Program-made: the position numbers and the translations under genes
NCBI GenBank assembly: GCA_964633205.1
Contig: CAZWFN010000044.1
Span: forward strand, 1-41,740
Length of the DNA: 41,740 nucleotides
Reading direction: 5' to 3'
From: CAYVQE01 sp964633205
Lineage (GTDB): Bacteria; Myxococcota; B64-G9
Notes under the pieces: model-generated
What the model saw: only the letters and a program-made list of their open reading frames with translations
Database searches by the model: none
Told to the model about the DNA's origin: nothing
In this document: piece by piece, positions 33,795-41,552 of the stretch
How positions within the stretch are numbered: position 1 is the first letter of the stretch
Layout: each line of letters begins with the position of its first letter

Positions 33795-36478
33795 GCGCTG
33801 GAATGGCCGAACTGTACCGCGGTGAGTCGGGATCGCCGCGCCAGCAGATGGAACTGCGAGACCGCATCCACTGGCTGTGCGCGCAATGCCGTGGGCACCG
33901 CGTGTTGGACGTCGGCTGTGCCAGCGCAACAGCGTCCATCCTGCTGGCGCGCGAGGGCTATGAGGTGGTGGCGCTGGACCGGGATCCGGAGGCTATCGAG
34001 CGGGCGCAGCGCGAAAGGGGGCGCGAGCAGGATGCGGTGGCTGAACGGATGGCGTTCATCGTGGCCGATGCCACCGAGCCACCGGCTGACCTGGGCCGAT
34101 TCAATACGATCTTGATCGGCCACCTGCTCGAGTACCTGGTCCAGCCCGAACGTGTGCTGGCGGCCGCCGCCGGGCTGTTGGCCGAAGGGGGTCGCCTGGT
34201 GGTGAGCGTGCCCTTCGGCCTGCAGGAGGGACCCGGAATCAAACGCGGCTTCCGCCTACACCAGTTGATGGATCTGTTCCATCCGGCCTGGCGGGTCCAA
34301 GATCCGGTCATCCGTCACGGCGGTTTTCGGCTGGTGGCTTTCCCCCGGCAGGGGAGTGGCGAGCGGGCCGGTGACTGGCAGGCTCCACCGGAGCTGCAGC
34401 GCATGGCGGATGCCGCCCAGAGGCGGATCGAGGGTGGTCTCATCGAGGCGGCCGCCAGGGTCAACGGTCAACTCGCCGACCACCGGCAAGCCGTCGAGCT
34501 GCGGCAGAAGGACATGGAGGCCGCTACCCAGACCTTGCGGGCGGCTGAACGCGAGCACGAGGAGGCCGAGCAACTGCTCGACCGGCGAACGCGGGAGACC
34601 GCGCAGCTCGCCGAGCGGCTCGACACCCTGCGCAGCGAGCAACGCGATCAGCAACAGCGTCTGCAGCGAACGAGCGCTGAACGCGAGCTCGCGGGGCGCC
34701 GTCTGCCGGCCGTTGAGAAGATGCTGTCGAAACGCCGGGAACAGGCCGATCGCCTGGGCAGCGAGGCGCTCGGCGAGCGGGAAGATGCGGTTCGGGTCGT
34801 GCCATCCAGGAGTGCCTGGAACAAAAAGGTGGAAGCGGAGGAGGCGGAGAACCGGGAGCTGCGCAAGCTGCGCCATCAAATGGACCGCTATCTGGATCGG
34901 ATCGATCCTTCCCCCGGCTGGCCATCGTCCAGGCTCGAAGGCCTGATCAAAAAGCACGAAAAGTTGCGTCGCATGCACGAGCTGGTGCAGGACGGCGTGC
35001 GGCGCAAGATCGGCGACGTCTTCATCCGGGCCGCCCGGCCGTCGCTGGATACATTGCTGTTGCCGGCCCGATTGATCTCGCTGTTCGCCGAAGGCCGCAA
35101 GAAGGAGCAGGCGCGCAAGGGCCGGCCGGCGCTGGCCCGCGGCGACCGGTCGGGGACCAAACCGGCCCCGGCGCCCGCCCGGCCGGCCGAGGAGCAGGGC
35201 CCGCCGCAGCCGAAGCCCCCCGGGGAGGTGGCCCCGGCGCGGCCCCTGCTCGGCTGGCCCGAAGCCGAGCCCGGCCAGCGCCTGTGCGTCTACGCCGAGG
35301 TCAACGCCAACCTGATCGACGGCTCGTCGATCTGGCTGGCCTCGCTGGTCGAGACCCTGGCGGCCGACCCCGGACTGCGCCTGACCGTGCTGTTGGGCCA
35401 GCCGATCGAACGGCCCGAGGTCATCGGTCATCTGGGCGACCATCCGCGCATCCGCTGGGTGACCGCCGATGATCTGGCGCGGGCGGGATGGTTGACGGAT
35501 CTGGCGCCGCGGCGCCGGCGGCTGGAACCGGAGCAGGCGGTCGAGGCCCTGGCCGCGCTGGATCGCATCGCGCCGCAGTCGCTGTTCATCGTGCGCGGGC
35601 CCGGCATCTTCGAGGGCGAGCACCTGCTCGATTCCCTGGTCGCCCGCGAATCGCTGGCCGAACGCAGCTGGGTCTACCTGGTCGACCCGGCGGCCTACGA
35701 CAGACCCGAGCGGCAGCGCAACCTGCAGCGCGTGGCCGCCGCCTGCCGGCGCATCGTCTGTCAGACGCCGAAGGCGCAGCAGGCCCTGGCCGCCAAGATC
35801 CCGGCCGCCCCGGAAGCGGTGCTGGTGCTGCCGCCGATGATCCCGGCGGTCGAGGCGCAGCCGCGCCAGCTCCGCGATGCGGACCGGCCGCGGCTGGCCT
35901 ACGCCGGCAAGCTGTCGCCCCCGTACCGCATCCTTGAACTGCTGGACGCCATCGAGCGCATCCGGCGGCAGCAGGCCGGCGCCGAGCTGCACGTGATCGG
36001 GGACAAGATCCACAACGCCCCACCGCTGCCCGGCTTCGAGCAGCAGGTCAGAACGCGGCTCCGCGGGACCCCGGGGGTGGTCTGGCACGGCGGCGTGTCG
36101 CGGGCGCGGACCATCGCCCTGCTCGACCAGACCGATGTCGCCTCCTCCTGGCGGGACGCCTCCTTCGACGACAGCCTGGAGCTGTCGACCAAGGTGCTGG
36201 AGTACGCCGCGCTGGGCCTGCCGGTGCTGCTCAACCCCACCCCGCTGCAGCGAGGCCTGTTCGGCGACGACTACCCCGGCTATGTCCTGGCGGCCGACGA
36301 CCTGGTCGAGCGCTTCCGGCAGCTGACCGGGGAGCCGGAGATCTATCGCCGGATCTCCGCCCGGGTGCTGGCGGTGGCCCGGCGCTATACCTTCGCCGAG
36401 GCGCTGGCCGGCCTGCAGTCCTGGCTGCAGCGCGACATGCAGGCCGCCGCCGCGCGCATCGTTTCCGGCACGGCCTGA
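33791..36478 (+). CDS. Methyltransferase-like-coiled coil-GT4 glycosyltransferase fusion
   Basis: An 895-residue protein with the same plan as its neighbour at 29740-32772. Residues 1-185 are a related methyltransferase fold (RDRIHWLCAQ, LDVGCASATASILLAREG), but motif I has lost the usual glycine after Cys, so SAM binding is doubtful. Residues about 200-370 are a charged coiled coil with Pro breaks. About 376-432 hold the shared helical module (RRKIGDVFIRAARP, then LLPARLISLFAEG). From about 497 to the end is a GT4-type domain (YAGKLSPPYRILELLDAI; SLELSTKVLEYAALGLPVLL) paralogous to the 28102-29688 product. A Pro/Ala linker joins module and GT. ATG at 33791 overlaps the preceding stop (ATGA). 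Confidence 0.8.
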   Translation: MSAGMAELYRGESGSPRQQMELRDRIHWLCAQCRGHRVLDVGCASATASILLAREGYEVVALDRDPEAIERAQRERGREQDAVAERMAFIVADATEPPADLGRFNTILIGHLLEYLVQPERVLAAAAGLLAEGGRLVVSVPFGLQEGPGIKRGFRLHQLMDLFHPAWRVQDPVIRHGGFRLVAFPRQGSGERAGDWQAPPELQRMADAAQRRIEGGLIEAAARVNGQLADHRQAVELRQKDMEAATQTLRAAEREHEEAEQLLDRRTRETAQLAERLDTLRSEQRDQQQRLQRTSAERELAGRRLPAVEKMLSKRREQADRLGSEALGEREDAVRVVPSRSAWNKKVEAEEAENRELRKLRHQMDRYLDRIDPSPGWPSSRLEGLIKKHEKLRRMHELVQDGVRRKIGDVFIRAARPSLDTLLLPARLISLFAEGRKKEQARKGRPALARGDRSGTKPAPAPARPAEEQGPPQPKPPGEVAPARPLLGWPEAEPGQRLCVYAEVNANLIDGSSIWLASLVETLAADPGLRLTVLLGQPIERPEVIGHLGDHPRIRWVTADDLARAGWLTDLAPRRRRLEPEQAVEALAALDRIAPQSLFIVRGPGIFEGEHLLDSLVARESLAERSWVYLVDPAAYDRPERQRNLQRVAAACRRIVCQTPKAQQALAAKIPAAPEAVLVLPPMIPAVEAQPRQLRDADRPRLAYAGKLSPPYRILELLDAIERIRRQQAGAELHVIGDKIHNAPPLPGFEQQVRTRLRGTPGVVWHGGVSRARTIALLDQTDVASSWRDASFDDSLELSTKVLEYAALGLPVLLNPTPLQRGLFGDDYPGYVLAADDLVERFRQLTGEPEIYRRISARVLAVARRYTFAEALAGLQSWLQRDMQAAAARIVSGTA

Positions 36479-36501
36479 GGACGAGACGTGGAGCCGGCAC
36501 C

Positions 36502-37374
36502 ATGCCGCTGCTGATCGTGGAGCCAGGACCCGACAGCCCGGAGTCGGACGGGTTGGGCCGGGAGTTGATCGCGCGCTTGCACCGCCGTCGGCCCGGCACC
36601 TTCGTCCTGCTTGCCGAGCCGAACTTGGACGAGGAGATCGAAGCCGATGCGGCCGTGGAGCGCTTCGGCCTGCCCGTCGGCTGGGGCGCTGACGATCGGC
36701 TGGCTGCGCGCCTGGTGGCCGTCTGTGCGCGGCGCTTCGCGGTCGATGCGCTGCTGGGCCTGGGCCGGGCCGCAGCGCCGCTGCTGGCCGAGGTGGCCGC
36801 CCCGCAGCCCTTGATCGCGCTGTATCCAGGGGAGGCCGCGCCGCCGGACGCTTCGGGGGCCCGGATCTTGACCGCGGCCACGCCGGCTGAACTGTTGGAT
36901 CGGCTCGAGCAGCTCTTGGCCGCCCGCCTGCCCATCGAGCTGGCTGTCGGCAGCGGCTGGTCCGCAGAAGAGCTGGAGGCGGCCATACACAGCGCCGCTT
37001 CGCCCGACAGCCGCCTGGTCCTGCGCTGGCAGGGCCGGCTCGATGCCGGCGCCCGCGAGCTGCTGGCATTCGTGGCCCGGCGGCCCGAGTTGCACCGCGG
37101 CCCGGTCGAGCTGGTCGTGCCCACCGACTCGGCGGTGGCGGCGCCGCGGGCCGGGCTGACCCACGGCCCCGGCGAGCTGCTGGCCAGCGCCGCGACCTGG
37201 CGCCAGGCGGCCGGACTGGCCCGGATGTGGCTCGCCGCCCCGCCGCGGTTTTCGATCCGGCTCAAGACGGTCAGCCGGCGCTCCTGGATCCAGCGCACGG
37301 TGGCCGCGGCCAACCGAAGCGGATGGCTGTTCCAGCGGCTGGGCGGGCTGCTGCGCAGGGGAGCCGGGCGATGA
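36502..37374 (+). CDS. Unknown protein in the glycan block
   Basis: A 290-residue soluble-looking protein with alternating hydrophobic strands and helices (MPLLIVEPGPD; FVLLAEPNLDEE; PIELAVGSGWSAEELEAAI), suggestive of a Rossmann-like or degenerate glycosyltransferase fold. No family motif is recognised. The last 45 residues are basic and amphipathic (IRLKTVSRRSWIQRTVAAAN) and could bind membrane or a partner. ATG at 36502 has GGAG eight nt upstream; the stop overlaps the next gene (ATGA), so the two are coupled. Confidence 0.6.
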   Translation: MPLLIVEPGPDSPESDGLGRELIARLHRRRPGTFVLLAEPNLDEEIEADAAVERFGLPVGWGADDRLAARLVAVCARRFAVDALLGLGRAAAPLLAEVAAPQPLIALYPGEAAPPDASGARILTAATPAELLDRLEQLLAARLPIELAVGSGWSAEELEAAIHSAASPDSRLVLRWQGRLDAGARELLAFVARRPELHRGPVELVVPTDSAVAAPRAGLTHGPGELLASAATWRQAAGLARMWLAAPPRFSIRLKTVSRRSWIQRTVAAANRSGWLFQRLGGLLRRGAGR

Positions 37375-38444
37375 GGCTGCTGGTGCTGGCCATCGACGGC
37401 CGCGGGCTGGGCCACCTCAACCGCACCCTGCTGCTGGCCGATGCGCTGCGCGCGGTCGAGCCCGCGGCCGAGATCCGCTTCTTGGTCGAGTCGCCGGCCC
37501 ACGGCCTGGTGCAGCAGGCGGGCTATCCGGTGCTCAAGCTGCCCGATCCCATGCACCCGGCGGCCCGCCAGACCCTGGAGGGCCGCCGGGCCGAGTTGGA
37601 GGCCGAGCTGCTGGATGCGGTGCTCGACAGCTGGCGCCCCGACGGCCTGCTGCTGGACTTCGTCGTCGACCCGGTGCTGTTCCGGCTGGTCAAGCAGCGC
37701 GGCCTGCGCCTGCTGCTGGTCATGCGCAAGCTGCGCGCCGGGGCGCTGCGCGAGCTGGCCGCCGACCCGGCCGCCGACCTGGTCGACGCATTCATCCTGC
37801 CGCACGATCCTGAAGAGCTGGCGCCGGACGAGCTGCCGGCCGGGCTGCAAAAGCGCTGTCACTTCACCGGCCCACTGGTCCGCCGACTGCGCATCGAACG
37901 CGCCCCCGCGGTCCGGCAGCGCATCGCGCCCGGCGCCGAGCAGCTGGTGGTGGTCAGCCTGGGCGGCGGCGGCTGGCCGGGTGCCGCCGAGCTGGCCGAA
38001 GCGGCCCGAACGGCGCTGACACAGCTTGGGGCCCGGCTCGACAGAATGGTCGGGGCAATCGTTTACGGCCCGCTTTATCCACGCCGGCTCCCAGCGGACT
38101 CGCCGAAGCTGCGATCGCTGCATTTTGAGAGCGAATTGCCAGAGTTGATGCTGGCGGCAGATGTGGTGGTCTGTTCGGCCGGCTACAACAGTGTTCAAGA
38201 GCTACTGGCAACAGGGACGCCGGGTATTCTGGTTCCGTTGGCCGATCCGGGACGGGACGATCAACAAGCGCGTGCCTTGTGGGCCCAGCGGACCGGTCGG
38301 GTAGAAGTGGCTCGACCGGGCGCTGGGGAACTCGCTGCTGCTGTTGCGAAGCTATTGAAGAACGGGGAAGGGAAAAGGTATCCGCCAAAGAGGGTGGCTG
38401 ATGGTAGCCCGGGTGATTTGCTGGTCCAGTTGCTGTCGATGTAA
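37371..38444 (+). CDS. MurG/GT28-like glycosyltransferase
   Basis: A 357-residue GT-B protein. The N-terminus has the family's glycine-rich acceptor loop DGRGLGHLNRTLLLADAL. The donor half has VVVSLGGGGWPGAAELA, then SELPELMLAADVVVCSAGYN and TGTPGILVPLADPGRDDQQ, the pattern of MurG and related UDP-sugar transferases. ATG at 37371 overlaps the previous stop. Codon use changes sharply at about 38040: the first 223 codons are strongly GC-ending, the last 134 use many A/T-ending codons (AGA, CTA, GAA, GTT) and end with TAA. The reading frame is continuous across the change, so the gene looks like an in-frame recombinant. Confidence 0.8.
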   Translation: MRLLVLAIDGRGLGHLNRTLLLADALRAVEPAAEIRFLVESPAHGLVQQAGYPVLKLPDPMHPAARQTLEGRRAELEAELLDAVLDSWRPDGLLLDFVVDPVLFRLVKQRGLRLLLVMRKLRAGALRELAADPAADLVDAFILPHDPEELAPDELPAGLQKRCHFTGPLVRRLRIERAPAVRQRIAPGAEQLVVVSLGGGGWPGAAELAEAARTALTQLGARLDRMVGAIVYGPLYPRRLPADSPKLRSLHFESELPELMLAADVVVCSAGYNSVQELLATGTPGILVPLADPGRDDQQARALWAQRTGRVEVARPGAGELAAAVAKLLKNGEGKRYPPKRVADGSPGDLLVQLLSM

Positions 38445-38564
38445 CTGGAAGGTCTATAACCGTGGTCTGGTAAAGGCGCATCCGGTTCACGCAAGAGCTC
38501 TGATTGAGCTGTTCGGACCTTCGCCTCTGAATATGCCAGTTGAGTCCGACAGGAGTGTTTGATC
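38445..38564 (+). other. Intergenic spacer before the AsnB-like fusion
   Basis: 120 bp of moderate GC between two plus-strand genes. I see no tRNA, intrinsic terminator or strong promoter. It ends with a clear Shine-Dalgarno AGGAG (38551-38555), nine nt before ATG 38565. Confidence 0.5.
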
Positions 38565-41552
38565 ATGAATTTGTTTGCCGCGGTTATCCCAAGAGCTTCC
38601 TGGATGCTTGACGAAATAAAGGCACGCCTCGACCAGACGAGCGCTTTGACCATCCCCTACATCGACAGAGACCACGAGAGCGTCGTCTGGGACAACGGGC
38701 GGGTCTTGGTCTGCTCCTACTCGATACACGCAGCTGAGACTCCCATTGGCCAATATGTGGCCTCAGATGGACAAAGACTTCTGACCTTCAATGGAGTTCC
38801 GGTGACAAGCCGCCTGGGGGATACCGACTTGGCTTGGTCGCAAGAGTTGCTCAGAATGTGTGGCGAGGGAAAGAGCTTTCTAGCAGACATGGGGGGATAT
38901 TATTGCTTGCTGCTCGTCGAAGGCTCTTCTGTTTTTGCCTTTAACTGTCTCTCTGGTGTTGAGCCACTCTACTGGAGCTGCAACGGTGACTGTACGGTCG
39001 TCGGCAACCGCGCATCGTTGGTTAACTGCCTGGCCAATCGTCGCAATGTACTCGAGCCGAGAACCGAGGCTATGATTTCGATGTGCACCGCCGGTTGGCC
39101 GGTGACGGACGCGTCGCCTGTCGAGGGCGTAGATCTGCTTCCCGCCGGCAACTCCTTCTCATGCCAGGCAGGGAAGGTCGAGATCGCGACCTACAAACCA
39201 TATGAATTCAATGAGCAGGAACCGAGCGATGACTGCGAACTGGCTGCACGTTGTGAGTCGATTCTTTCCGACTTCAAGGACGGCCTGTGCCTCTATGGTG
39301 GTTTTGCGGATAGACTCAAAGTCAATCTAACGGGCGGCAAGGATTCCAGGTTGATAGCTGCTCTATGTAAGGCGTGTGGCATCGAATTTAGTTGCACGAC
39401 ATCGGGGGGAGCCGCTGATCGAGAGGTACTGGTGGCCTCGGAGGTGGCTCGCATCCTGGGTGCAAGCCATACTTTTACCGAGGGAAGAGTCATAGAGGAG
39501 GTACCGAAAATCGATATCTTCGAGCGGTTGGATGGACATCTGAGGCAATCGGAAGGTTGCCTCAACGTCTTCAATCCGAGCTTTCCCATCCGCTTGCAGC
39601 CTTCGATTCTGGTCACCGGGCACGCTGGTGAGTGCTACCGTGGTGGATACGCTAGAGGTCCGGCTCGCGAACCGGTTACAGATCAGGCTTCAGCCATGAA
39701 GTTCATAGACAACCTCGCTTTACATAACGCACACCTCGTGTTGAAGGACGACGCCATCGACAGGCAGCGGAAGGTAGATCGATGGATTTTCGAGCAGTTT
39801 CTCGCTTCTGGCTTCCCCTCCAGCAATACCCATGACTACATGTATACGCGTTATCGAGAGAGGCGGGGGCAGGGTGGTGCGCGTCAGGCGGCGGCATACG
39901 GTGCCTTTTCCTTCAGCCCTTTTCTTGATGATAGAGCTCTGTCCAAATGCTGGACATTTCCTCTTGCATTTCGGAAGAACGAATGGCTGCTATACCACTT
40001 GCTCAAGGGACTCGACCCCGAACTTGCCGACCTTCGCTTTTCGGACAGTCGCTGGAAGTTTGAAGAGGCGGGTCCCTTGCCTGGGAAATCCATGGACGAC
40101 TGGCATAAGCGGGCTCCAATCCCGCCTACCCCCTCGCGGGTGGCAGCCCATTCATGGCGACTCGGTTATGATGGTTTCATGCGCCCAGTGATTCGCGACT
40201 ATCTCTTATCGAACCGGAACAGCCCTGTGTTTGACATCGTGGATGCCATCAAGATCGAGGCGGTTCTTCGCAGAGAAGGACCTACGCCCCACGATGTCAT
40301 GGCGAGTGTATTCGGGGTGCTGACCGCCGCCTATTTTCTAAATGGCGATTGGTTGCCAACTCAGGGTACATCCCATCCACAGAATGTGTCGGCAACGGCA
40401 TGTGAATCCGCATCGGAAGAGATTCATAACGATGCTTCCGCCACGGATGACCGAGTAGTTGAATTGGAGAATAAATTAATAGAGACTCGGAATGAAATCC
40501 GCTACCGTTTGGGCGAAGCACTCGTGAACTGCTTTCATGAGCCGAAGTCGGTCTCTTCTTTGCCGAAGAAGTTGACTTCTCTCCTCGCCGAGGGGCTTGC
40601 CAAGGTCAAGGCCAAGAGAGGAGCCAGCGCCTCGCCGGAAAGGGTCGAAGCAAAGACAACCCGGCCGGTATCAACTATGACTGACGGGCCATCCAGGACT
40701 GTTGATTGTGCCGGAGACCCCGGCATGCCTGTAACCGATGGAACCAGAGCCAATTCGAGGGTAAATCAGTCAATCGATCTCGAAAGGTGGTTGGCTGAGA
40801 GCATTGAAGATCTTTTCGGACGGGGCGGTCGACCGGCAATCGACAAGAGCCTTCTTCGGGAGTTCGGAGACAGGTTGGAGACGAAGCGGATCAAAGGCAT
40901 CGATCATTGGACCTATCTTCGGGAGTCCCGTTCTGGTCTGCCGGGAGCTGAGTTGCTGGATTTCGGCTGTGGGCGCGGTCGGGCCCGGAGGCGGGTGGAG
41001 CGGCTCGGATTTTCCTGGCGAGGGTTGGATATCGCGGATTCTTCCGAGTCGAAGCAGCGCGAATCCGATGTCGACGTCACCCTCTATGATGGCTACGAGA
41101 TCCCGCTGGAGGCATCTTCTGTGGATGTGGTGCTCAGCATTCAGAGCCTGGAGCACGTGGCCGACATTTCAAAGACGGTCTCGGAGCTTTCGAGGGTCTT
41201 GAAGCCGGGTGGGAAGCTGGTGGGCTCGACTTCCCACCTGGAGCCGTACCACAGCATGAGCACCATGAACTACACACCGCTGGGTTTCAAGAACCTGCTC
41301 GAAGAACGCGGAATGAACCTCGAGCGAATCCATCCGGGTATAGATGGCCTGAGCTTGCTTCTGCGCAAGCTCGTAATGGCTCTCGGGGGCAAGCACGAGA
41401 AGGAATCGCTGAGCGGGTGGTTCCATGATCGCTCACCACTGAATGCATTCCTGCTCGATCTCGCCGAACGCGAAAAGTTGTCCGCTCGCGAGATCAACTG
41501 CCTTCGACTGCAGTTTTGCGGCACCTTCCGCTTCGCCGCAGTAAAGCGCTGA
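38565..41552 (+). CDS. Asparagine-synthetase-like / SAM methyltransferase fusion
   Basis: A 995-residue protein. Residues 1-210 resemble the class II glutaminase domain of AsnB (GGYYCLLLVEGSSVFAFN, then GVEPLYW), but the mature N-terminus is M-N-L with no Cys2, so glutamine hydrolysis is not expected. Residues about 250-600 are the synthetase domain: the ATP pyrophosphatase loop LTGGKDSR (255-262) is intact, while the usual acidic G-x-G-x-D-E motif reads GHAGECYRGGY (352-362). A short helical link with RYRLGEALVNCFHEP and SLPKKLTSLLAEG follows. About 720-995 is a class I methyltransferase (LLDFGCGRGR, about 797-806; LKPGGKLVGSTSH). AsnB-like enzymes amidate uronic acids in some O-antigens (WbpS type); the substrate here is unknown. 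ATG 38565 chosen over TTG 38559 by spacing from AGGAG. Lower GC than the window. Confidence 0.78.
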   Translation: MNLFAAVIPRASWMLDEIKARLDQTSALTIPYIDRDHESVVWDNGRVLVCSYSIHAAETPIGQYVASDGQRLLTFNGVPVTSRLGDTDLAWSQELLRMCGEGKSFLADMGGYYCLLLVEGSSVFAFNCLSGVEPLYWSCNGDCTVVGNRASLVNCLANRRNVLEPRTEAMISMCTAGWPVTDASPVEGVDLLPAGNSFSCQAGKVEIATYKPYEFNEQEPSDDCELAARCESILSDFKDGLCLYGGFADRLKVNLTGGKDSRLIAALCKACGIEFSCTTSGGAADREVLVASEVARILGASHTFTEGRVIEEVPKIDIFERLDGHLRQSEGCLNVFNPSFPIRLQPSILVTGHAGECYRGGYARGPAREPVTDQASAMKFIDNLALHNAHLVLKDDAIDRQRKVDRWIFEQFLASGFPSSNTHDYMYTRYRERRGQGGARQAAAYGAFSFSPFLDDRALSKCWTFPLAFRKNEWLLYHLLKGLDPELADLRFSDSRWKFEEAGPLPGKSMDDWHKRAPIPPTPSRVAAHSWRLGYDGFMRPVIRDYLLSNRNSPVFDIVDAIKIEAVLRREGPTPHDVMASVFGVLTAAYFLNGDWLPTQGTSHPQNVSATACESASEEIHNDASATDDRVVELENKLIETRNEIRYRLGEALVNCFHEPKSVSSLPKKLTSLLAEGLAKVKAKRGASASPERVEAKTTRPVSTMTDGPSRTVDCAGDPGMPVTDGTRANSRVNQSIDLERWLAESIEDLFGRGGRPAIDKSLLREFGDRLETKRIKGIDHWTYLRESRSGLPGAELLDFGCGRGRARRRVERLGFSWRGLDIADSSESKQRESDVDVTLYDGYEIPLEASSVDVVLSIQSLEHVADISKTVSELSRVLKPGGKLVGSTSHLEPYHSMSTMNYTPLGFKNLLEERGMNLERIHPGIDGLSLLLRKLVMALGGKHEKESLSGWFHDRSPLNAFLLDLAEREKLSAREINCLRLQFCGTFRFAAVKR

